DNA from: Gemmatimonadota bacterium
GTDB lineage: Bacteria > Gemmatimonadota > Gemmatimonadetes > Gemmatimonadales > GWC2-71-9
Direction: 5' to 3'
Length of the DNA: 15,301 bases
NCBI GenBank assembly: GCA_003221085.1
Contig: QHUD01000057.1
Coordinates: 1-15,301 of the forward strand
The notes under the pieces were generated by a model. It searched no databases. It was not told the DNA's origin and worked only from the letters and a program-made list of their open reading frames with translations. The translations under genes and the position numbers were made by a program. The first letter of the stretch is position 1. Every line of letters begins with the position of its first letter. Shown here piece after piece: positions 9,483-15,301 of this stretch.

Positions 9483-9875
9483 TTATCGCCACCCGGGGCG
9501 GAACGCGTCGGCCAGGTGCTCCAGCTTGCTGTCCACGATCGCGATGCAGTCGAACCGGTAGATGTCGGCCGGCTTCCCGAAGCGGTCCACCCAGACCCGT
9601 GCCGCCTTCACCAATTCACGTCGCTTCGCCCCCGTCACCGCTTCCAGCGGGCTCCCGAAGGCTTTGCCCCGCCGGGTCTTCACCTCCACAAACGTCACCA
9701 GGTCGCCCTGCCGCGCAATCAGGTCGATCTCGGTGTGGCCGACCCGAAACCGATGCGCCACGATCGTGCAGCCGCGAGACAGGAGGTACCGGATCGCCTG
9801 TTCCTCGCCGGCGATGCCGCGCCGGTGGCGCTCGTCGGTCCACTGTGATGGGTCCGTGCGCAGGCCGCTCTTCAC
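9483..9875 (-). CDS. yraN: YraN family (UPF0102) endonuclease-like protein
   Basis: A 130-residue member of the UPF0102/YraN family, which has a PD-(D/E)xK nuclease fold; its cellular role is poorly known, with proposed links to DNA processing or repair. Family motifs are RGIAGEEQAIRYLLSRG (19-35), GHTEIDLIARQGD (46-58) and LVTFVEVKTR (59-68), placing the active residues at Asp51, Glu64 and Lys66. The start chosen is GTG at 9875, because the open frame further upstream runs into palindromic repeat copy B and gives a peptide (AECGM-type) that is repeat-derived rather than protein-like. No strong ribosome site is visible. Position just before recA suits a DNA-repair cluster, but that is inference. 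Confidence 0.92.
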   Translation of the reverse strand: MKSGLRTDPSQWTDERHRRGIAGEEQAIRYLLSRGCTIVAHRFRVGHTEIDLIARQGDLVTFVEVKTRRGKAFGSPLEAVTGAKRRELVKAARVWVDRFGKPADIYRFDCIAIVDSKLEHLADAFRPGWR

Positions 9876-9941
9876 GGAACAATAGTAACTACCTGGCGGA
9901 CGAGCGGCGTAACCGAAACTATGCCGGCGGTGCCCGAGTAA

Positions 9942-10046
9942 TGCGGAGTGTGGAATGCGGAATGCGGAATGCGGAGTTGCAATGAAAGGTCGATCGCCCA
10001 GCGACGCTCGCGTTGACATTCCGCATTCCGCACTCCGCATTCCGCA
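9942..10046. repeat. Palindromic heptamer repeat element, copy B
   Basis: The left arm (9942-9976) has five heptamers, TGCGGAG first and the variant TGTGGAA second, as in copy A. The right arm (10019-10046) has four units in inverted orientation. The spacer 9977-10018 shares TTGCArTGArAGGTCrATCGCC with copy A and then diverges. The right arm directly touches the TAG stop (10047-10049) of the frame encoding the FtsK C-terminal domain. Both copies have the same orientation relative to the genes. The element creates spurious extensions of open frames from yraN and from the non-gamma frame of ftsK. Confidence 0.88.
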
Positions 10047-12195
10047 CTAGGTGCCCCCACAAATCTCGTCCAGCTCTTCCAATCCCACCAGCACATCGCG
10101 CGGCTTCGACCCATTCGCGGGCCCGAGGATCCCGGCCAGCTCGAGCTGATCGATGATCCTCGCCGCTCTTCCGTACCCGATGCTCATGCGTCGCTGCAGC
10201 AGCGAGGTCGAGCCAAGCTGGTTCTGGATGCACACCTCCGCGGTCCGCTTCTTCCAGCGCCGTCACCTGCGCATCGATGCTCATACCCGCGGTCGCCGCC
10301 GCCTGGGCGGCGTGCGCTTTGTACCAGTCCATCAGCCGCTCGGTTTCGTCGGTCGAGATGAAGGCCCCCTGCACGCGGAGCAGCTCGCTCTTGCCGGGCG
10401 GCAGAAACAGCATGTCCCCGTTTCCGAGCATCGTCTCGGCGCCGTTCTGGTCGAGGATGGTACGACTGTCGACCTTGGCCGAGACCCGGAACGCGATGCG
10501 GCACGGGAAATTCGCCTTGATGAGTCCGGTGATCACGTTGACCGAAGGACGCTGGGTCGCGAGAACCAGGTGAATACCGATGGCACGAGCTTTCTGCGCG
10601 AGGGTGGCAAGCGGGGTTTCGATCTCGCCCTGCACCGTGAGCATCAGGTCCGCCAGCTCATCGACGATCAGTACGATGTAGGGGAAGATCCCGCCCGTGT
10701 ATTCGCCGTCGAGCGGCAGCTCCTTCTGGATGCCGGCCTGTGCGGCCAGCGTTTCGCGCGGACCCTTGAGGGGCTTCTTCGCCTCGACCTTCGCGTTGAA
10801 GTCGACGATGTTGCGGGCGTGGTTGGCGTGCAGCAGCCGATAGCGCCGGTCCATCTCCCACCCCGCCCACTTGAGCACGCTGGCCGCACGGTGGTGATTG
10901 GTGACCACCGGAAGACCGAGGTGCGGCAACTTCTCGTACATCGACAGCTCGACCATCTTGGGGTCGATCATCAGGAGCTTGAGCTTCTCGGGCGGGTGCG
11001 TGTAGATCAGGCTCGTGATGATGGTGTTGATGCAGACGGACTTGCCCGATCCTGTGACGCCGGCGATCAGGAGGTGCGGCATCTTCGCCAGATCCGCGAC
11101 CACGGGATCGCCCTCGAGGTTCTTGCCGAGGGCAATCGGCAATGCGCGCGTCGGGCGATGATATTCGGCGCCCTCGATCAGCTCGCGTACGTGCACCATG
11201 CGCGGCATGGGGTTCGGGACCTCGATGCCCACGGCGGCCTTCCCCGGGATCGGCGCCACGATGCGGAGCGAGGGGGCGCGCATCGCGAGCGCCAGATCGT
11301 CGGCGAGCGCCGCGATGCGGCCCACTTTCACGCCGGGGCCGGGAGCGACTTCGTACTGCGTCACCACCGGCCCGACGGTGCGTCCGGCGATGGAGCCTTC
11401 GACCCGAAACGTCTGGAGCGTTTCGATCAACTTCTGGCCCATCTGGTCGATCTGGGCGAGCCCCGCGTCACCGTCTTCGGGAGGAGCTGGATGCAGCAGA
11501 TCAATCGGCGGGATGAGCACCCCGGGTGGGACGGGATGCGGGAGGCGGGAGGCGGGAGGCGTGGGCTTTGACTTGGTCGGGATGCGGGCTGCGGGATGCG
11601 GCATGCGTGGCTCGGTCTCGGGCGTCGCCTCTTTCGGTGCCTGGCGCTTGGGCTTGGCAGCTTTTCCCGCATCCCGCATCTCGCTTCCCGCATCCCGCTT
11701 CTCGAGTCCCGTCTCCCGTGTTCTTAGCGCGACCAGCGGATGCCACCCCACCGTCAGAATCCCCAGCGCCGAAAGCGCGAACAGACCCACCAGCGCCCCG
11801 CCGGCGGTCCCGACGGCCTGATGCACCCCGTGGGCGAGCACGGCCGGCACCAGGCCCACGAGTTTCTGCGTCGGGCTCCAGGCGGCGTACGCCGGCGGGA
11901 AGCCCCCACCCGTCACGGTGCCAATCCCATAGGGGAGAAGCAGGATCAGCCCCGCGCCCAGCGCCGCCGCCCGCCCGGCGGACAGACTCCCGAGCCGCTC
12001 GAACGCCGCCAGGGCCCAGCCAAGGCCGAGCAGGGGGAGGAGCACGGAGCCCACACCCAGGAGGTGCCACAGGCGCGAGCCGATCTGGTCGCCCCAGCTG
12101 CCGGTGATCGGCAGCCGCAGCAGCGTGAGTCCGAGGAACAGCCCGACCGCGAGGGCGCCGATGCCGATGAGCTCCTGGCGCGCCTTGCGGTTCAT
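10047..12195 (-). CDS. ftsK: FtsK/SpoIIIE DNA translocase, with a frameshift before the C-terminal gamma domain
   Basis: FtsK pumps chromosomal DNA at the division septum and activates XerCD recombination. The N-terminus has about four or five membrane segments (8-28, 43-65, 73-93, 111-151). A Pro/Arg-rich linker (about 158-240) contains repeat-derived sequence. The motor carries Walker A GVTGSGKS (379-386), Walker B VLIVDELADLM (508-518) and LATQRPSVNVITG (545-557). After ALEEAD (about residue 651) the frame leaves homology, and the winged-helix gamma domain (AEVCIQNQ, STSLLQRRMSIGYGRAARII, ending EEICGG-like at 10047) is in another frame. Dropping one base of the CC at 10242-10243 would join them. 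ATG at 12195 overlaps the comB stop (ATGA). Sequencing error is as likely as real mutation. Confidence 0.93.
11531..11719. repeat. In-frame heptamer repeat pair inside the ftsK linker
   Basis: On the plus strand, 11531-11558 has four units of GCGGGAG/ACGGGAT type and 11577-11604 has more in the same 7-bp register (GCGGGCT, GCGGGAT, GCGGCAT). From 11664 to 11719 eight units run in the opposite orientation (ATCCCGC, TTCCCGC and variants). The inverted-arm layout and 7-bp period resemble copies A and B, but the unit is GCGGGAN rather than TGCGGAN. Because 21 nt equals seven codons, the right arm encodes a seven-residue periodic peptide, RETGLEK then RDAGSEM then RDAGK (residues 160-178). The linker tolerates this, and the frame stays open across it. 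Confidence 0.82.
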
Positions 12196-12911
12196 GTGAT
12201 GCGGCGGTCCGCGTACACGGGCACGACGCCGAACCGGTCGACTCGAGCGGCGAAGGCGACGTCCTCCCCCAGGTCGGCGTCGGCGAGCTGGTGTGCCGCC
12301 TCGGACCCCTCCAGCGCTTCCTCCCAGCTCGAGAGGTCGTCCGTGAGGGCGAGGGCGGCGCGGGCCGCGTCGTTCAAGGCCACCTTGCGGAGGCCTTTCT
12401 TCGCGGCCTTGATCAACCGGCCCGCCGTGTAGGCGTCCTCGATCGCGAAATCCTTCTCGCGGCCCGCGCAGAGGATCACCAGATCGCGCGGCTCGAGCAG
12501 GACGGCCCGGGCACGCTCCACCAGCGCCTTGAAGTTCACCGGAGCGCCGACCAGGACCGGCTCACCCCCCTGTGCGGCGACCAGGGCGGGCGTGCCATTG
12601 GTGGTGGCCAGTACGATGGTTTTTCCCGCCACCGCCGTCGCCGTCATCTCGCGCGGGGAATTGCCGAGGGCGAACCCCTCGATCTTCACGCTGCGGCGCT
12701 CGCCGGCGAGCACCACGCCGTCCTTCTCGAGGTTCGAAGCGAGGCGCACGGCTTCCTCCGAAGTCGCCGCGGGAATCACCGCCTTGGCGCCGTTCGCCAG
12801 CGCCGTGACGATCGTGGTCGTGGCGCGCAGGGCGTCGATGACCACGACGCCACGGCCCGCGAGATCCCCGGCGACGAGGCCGAGCGGCGTGAAGTGCACG
12901 TCGATCTTCAT
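12192..12911 (-). CDS. comB: 2-phosphosulfolactate phosphatase-like protein (ComB family)
   Basis: ComB removes phosphate from 2-phosphosulfolactate to give sulfolactate in methanogen coenzyme M synthesis; bacterial homologues are common but mostly uncharacterised. The 239-residue protein shows the family blocks IDALRATTTIVTAL (25-38), GERRSVKIEGFALGNSP (70-86), LATTNGTPAL (101-110), CAGREKDFAIEDAYTAG (mid-protein) and a C-terminal region with SWEEAL and DVAFAARVDRFGVVPVY. Both ends overlap neighbours by ATGA: its ATG with the accC stop and its stop with ftsK. No other sulfolactate or coenzyme M gene is visible, so a coenzyme M role is not supported; it may act on another small phosphate ester. 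Confidence 0.9.
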   Translation of the reverse strand: MKIDVHFTPLGLVAGDLAGRGVVVIDALRATTTIVTALANGAKAVIPAATSEEAVRLASNLEKDGVVLAGERRSVKIEGFALGNSPREMTATAVAGKTIVLATTNGTPALVAAQGGEPVLVGAPVNFKALVERARAVLLEPRDLVILCAGREKDFAIEDAYTAGRLIKAAKKGLRKVALNDAARAALALTDDLSSWEEALEGSEAAHQLADADLGEDVAFAARVDRFGVVPVYADRRIT

Positions 12912-14308
12912 GCCGGGACGGGGCGAGCGGAGGGGGCCGGCACGGTGGGAGGCGTGGCGGACTGGAGCAGCTGCGGCTCGCGCTCGAGAAACTTCGTGTC
13001 GACGCGGCCCGCGATGAAGTCGGGATGGCGCATGACCCGACTGAGGAAGGGGATGGTCGTGGTCACGCCTTCAATGATAAACGAGTCGAGCGCCTGCCGC
13101 ATGCGAGCGAGCGCCTCCTCGCGGCTGTTGCCGTGCACGATCAGCTTCGCGAGCAGGGAGTCGTAGTAGGGCGGCACCGAGTAGCCGGCGTAGATGTGGG
13201 TGTCGACCCGCACGCCGGGGCCCCCGGGCGGGTGGTACACGGTGATCGTCCCGGGGCTGGGCTGAAAGTTGCGGGACGGGTCCTCCGCGTTCACACGACA
13301 CTCGATGGCATGGCCGCGGAGCCGGTTGCCGTTCATCACGAACGACAACGGCTCCCCCGCCGCGACGCGGATCTGCTCCTTCACCAGGTCGAAGTTGGTG
13401 CACATCTCGGTGACCGGATGCTCCACCTGAATGCGGGTGTTCATCTCCATGAAGTAGAACGAGCCGTCCTCGTCGAGCAGGAATTCGATCGTCCCCGCGC
13501 CCACGTAGGCGATCGCCTCGGCGAGGCGCACGGCTGCGTCGCCGATGTCTTGCCGCAGCGTTTGATCCACGGCGGGACTGGGCGCCTCCTCGATGAGCTT
13601 TTGATGGCGCCGCTGGACCGAGCAGTCGCGCTCGCACAGGTGCATGATGCGCCCGTGCGTGTCGCCCATGATCTGGATCTCGATGTGGCGTGGCCGGGCG
13701 AGGTACTTCTCGAGGTATACCTCGTCCGAGCCGAATGCGGCCAGCGCTTCCTGCTTCGCGAGCGAGAACGCCTGGGGGAACTGCTCCTCGTCCTGCGCCA
13801 CCCGCATCCCCTTCCCGCCCCCACCCGCCGCCGCCTTGATGATCACCGGGAAGCCGATCTTCTCGGCGACCTTCAGCCCCGCCTCCGCGTCCTCCACCGG
13901 TCCCGGGGAGCCCGGCACCGTCGGGACCTTGAGCTTCTGGGCGAGCTTGCGGGCCGCGGCCTTGTCGCCCATCTGCCGGATCTGGTCCCCGCTCGGCCCC
14001 ACGAAGGTGATGTTCGACGTGCGCACGATGTCGGCGAATTCGGCGTTCTCCGCGAGAAACCCGTATCCCGGATGAATCGCATCGGCGCCGGTGATCTCCG
14101 CGGCGGCGATGATGCGCGGGATGTTGAGATAGCTGTCGCGGGAGGGCGCGCGGCCGATGCAGACGTCGTCGTCCGCGAACCGCGTGTGCAGGCTGTCGCG
14201 GTCCGCCTCGGAGTAGACGGCGACCGTGTGGATGTCCAGCTCCTTGCACGCACGGATCACCCGCAGGGCGATCTCCCCGCGGTTCGCGATCAGCACCTTC
14301 TTGAACAT
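12908..14308 (-). CDS. accC: Acetyl-CoA carboxylase, biotin carboxylase subunit
   Basis: AccC uses ATP and bicarbonate to carboxylate biotin on AccB, supplying malonyl-CoA synthesis with AccAD. The start chosen is ATG at 14308 (MFKKVLIANRGEIALRVIRA), which gives 466 residues; the open frame upstream codes for a non-homologous extension that overlaps pilT. Key motifs: glycine-rich ATP loop AAAGGGGKGM (159-168), HIEIQIMGD (208-216), ERDCSVQRRHQK (226-237) next to catalytic Lys238, EMNTRIQVEHPVTE (288-301) and RGHAIECRVNAEDP (331-344). The C-terminal Pro-rich tail (about 20 residues) is not conserved. The start shares one base with the pilT stop (TGATG), and the stop overlaps comB. accB, the usual neighbour, is not in the window. 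Confidence 0.98.
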   Translation of the reverse strand: MFKKVLIANRGEIALRVIRACKELDIHTVAVYSEADRDSLHTRFADDDVCIGRAPSRDSYLNIPRIIAAAEITGADAIHPGYGFLAENAEFADIVRTSNITFVGPSGDQIRQMGDKAAARKLAQKLKVPTVPGSPGPVEDAEAGLKVAEKIGFPVIIKAAAGGGGKGMRVAQDEEQFPQAFSLAKQEALAAFGSDEVYLEKYLARPRHIEIQIMGDTHGRIMHLCERDCSVQRRHQKLIEEAPSPAVDQTLRQDIGDAAVRLAEAIAYVGAGTIEFLLDEDGSFYFMEMNTRIQVEHPVTEMCTNFDLVKEQIRVAAGEPLSFVMNGNRLRGHAIECRVNAEDPSRNFQPSPGTITVYHPPGGPGVRVDTHIYAGYSVPPYYDSLLAKLIVHGNSREEALARMRQALDSFIIEGVTTTIPFLSRVMRHPDFIAGRVDTKFLEREPQLLQSATPPTVPAPSARPVPA

Positions 14309-15301
14309 CAGGGTGTGATGTCGCCGCGCAGCCCGGCCGCGGCCGTGGTGCTGCCGCCGAACGCCTGGCTCTGGCCCGAGTCCACGCCCGAGACCTTCAG
14401 CGCAAACTCGCTCGGATTCGTGGCGTAGAAGATCGCGCTCTCGTAGCTGACGGTCCCCTGCTGGTACCACATGAACAGCGACTGGTCGAAGCTCTGCATC
14501 CCGTACTGGACCGACCCCTGCGCGATCAGGTCGGGGATGCTGAGCGATTTCGTGAGATCGCGCATGTTCTCCTGCACCGCCGCGGTGTTGATCAGCACCT
14601 CGGAGGCCGGCACCCGTCCCTTGCCGTCCTTGCGCGGCACCAGGCGCAACGAGACGATGGCCTGGAGCGCAGTCGACAAGAGGTGGCGCACTTCGTCGTG
14701 CTGATGCGGCGGGAAGAACGAGATCACGCGGTTGATCGTCTGGGTCGCGTCCGTCGTGTGGAGCGTGGAGAACACCAGGTGCCCGGTGTCCGCCGCCTTG
14801 AGCGCCGTGTCGAGCGTCTCCATGTCGCGAATCTCGCCGATCAGGATCACGTCGGGCGCCTGGCGTAGCACGTGGCGCAGGGCCGCGTTGAACGACAGCG
14901 TGTCGTTCCCCACCTCACGCTGCGAGATGTTGGCGAGGTTGTCGCGATGCAGGAACTCGATCGGATCCTCGATCGTGATGATGTTGACCCGCCGGTTGGT
15001 GTTGATGTGGTTGATCATCGCCGCGAGCGCCGTCGACTTCCCCGACCCGGTCACGCCCGTGACCAGCACCAAGCCCCGCGGCCGCAGCCCGATCTCCTCG
15101 AGCACCCCTGGCAGGTTCAGATCCCGGATCGTCTTGACTTCGTACGGGATCGCCCGGAACGCGAACGCCACGGTCCCGCGCTGCTGGTACACGTTGGTCC
15201 GGAACCGGCCCACCCCCGGCACGCCGATCGCGAAATCCGCCTCCTTGTGCTCGGCGAACTCTTTCACCTGACGGGGGGTCATGATCTGCTCGGCGAGCGA
15301 T
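14308..15301 (-). CDS. pilT: Type IV pilus retraction ATPase PilT/PilU, N-terminus cut by window edge
   Basis: A hexameric AAA-type secretion ATPase that pulls pilins back into the membrane, powering twitching. The frame stays open to the window edge (SLAEQIMTPRQVKEF...), so the ATG at 15282 is internal. Visible motifs are RFRTNVYQQRG, Walker A GVTGSGKST, the Asp-box segment EDPIEFLH, LRQAPDVILIGEIRDMET (Walker B), and the His-box region TGHLVFSTLHTTDATQTINR. The C-terminal NMRDLTKSLSIPDLI and QYGMQSFDQSL resemble the retraction-ATPase part of PilT, although the classical AIRNLIRE motif is diverged. PilU or a PilT paralogue is possible. The stop shares one base with the accC start. No other pilus gene is in the window. 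Confidence 0.93.
   Translation of the reverse strand, partial: SLAEQIMTPRQVKEFAEHKEADFAIGVPGVGRFRTNVYQQRGTVAFAFRAIPYEVKTIRDLNLPGVLEEIGLRPRGLVLVTGVTGSGKSTALAAMINHINTNRRVNIITIEDPIEFLHRDNLANISQREVGNDTLSFNAALRHVLRQAPDVILIGEIRDMETLDTALKAADTGHLVFSTLHTTDATQTINRVISFFPPHQHDEVRHLLSTALQAIVSLRLVPRKDGKGRVPASEVLINTAAVQENMRDLTKSLSIPDLIAQGSVQYGMQSFDQSLFMWYQQGTVSYESAIFYATNPSEFALKVSGVDSGQSQAFGGSTTAAAGLRGDITP

Noticed and set aside
7904..9985. A 693-codon plus-strand open frame, antisense to yraN, recA and recX
   Set aside because: It is an antisense shadow typical of high-GC DNA: recA on the other strand is unmistakable, the translated protein is Arg/Pro/His-rich without motifs, and its end runs into repeat copy B.
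9876..10040. N-terminal extension of yraN from an upstream ATG at 10040
   Set aside because: The added 55 codons are translated from heptamer repeat copy B and have no YraN homology; GTG at 9875 gives a family-sized protein.
9919..10240. Continuation of the ftsK main frame down to 9919
   Set aside because: After about 10243 this frame loses FtsK similarity and enters the repeat; the gamma domain is in another frame ending at 10047.
10153..11571. A 472-codon plus-strand open frame opposite ftsK
   Set aside because: It mirrors the FtsK motor codons and has no family motif; the FtsK Walker motifs on the minus strand settle the coding strand.
13025..14428. A 467-codon plus-strand open frame opposite accC
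   Set aside because: Shadow of accC, with compositionally biased Arg/His/Leu-rich translation.
14309..14470. N-terminal extension of accC from 14470
   Set aside because: The 54 extra codons overlap pilT and are Arg/His-rich nonsense; the conserved biotin carboxylase start is MFKKVLIANRGE at 14308.

Overview
The window is a GC-rich bacterial chromosome segment in which every supported gene lies on the minus strand. The longer plus-strand open frames are antisense shadows. It looks like Gemmatimonadota or a close relative. The reasons are the very high GC, a secreted phosphoesterase with tandem Ig-like (Big2) repeats, a bacterial geranylgeranylglyceryl-phosphate-synthase-like gene as reported in the wider FCB group, and many TGCGGAA-type heptamer repeats. 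No 16S or other marker is present, so this placement is an inference. Content is mainly housekeeping: no prophage, integrase, CRISPR array, tRNA or rRNA was seen.

Layout in the direction of transcription (high to low coordinate). (1) 15301-10047: pilT (cut by the window edge), accC, comB and ftsK are joined by 1-4 nt overlaps into one translationally coupled run. ftsK needs a frameshift near 10243 to reach its C-terminal winged-helix domain. (2) 10046-9942: palindromic heptamer repeat copy B starts directly at the ftsK stop codon. (3) 9875-7822: yraN, recA and recX. recX begins immediately after the recA stop but is broken by a frameshift combined with an apparent internal deletion. (4) 7821-7581: a gene-free gap of about 240 bp holding perfect hairpins of REP type. 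(5) 7580-5877: a lipoprotein-like secreted phosphoesterase. (6) 5812-1571: alaS, a small unknown gene, a GGGP-synthase-like gene and gmhA, all overlapping by 4 nt. (7) 1570-1473: heptamer repeat copy A, again at a stop codon. (8) 1458-1: an SDR reductase, acpS and the start of a CCA-adding enzyme/poly(A) polymerase gene.

Functionally the genes cover DNA repair and segregation (recA, recX, yraN, ftsK), lipid supply (accC, acpS, FabG-like SDR, GGGP-synthase-like), cell-surface sugar precursors (gmhA), translation (alaS, tRNA CCA end) and type IV pilus retraction (pilT). The most unusual features are the heptamer repeat family, which occurs as two stop-codon-abutting inverted repeats and as a related in-frame version inside the ftsK linker, and the two disrupted genes recX and ftsK. 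No convincing undescribed multi-gene system was found. The best lead for unknown biology is the small protein coupled between alaS and the GGGP-synthase-like gene.
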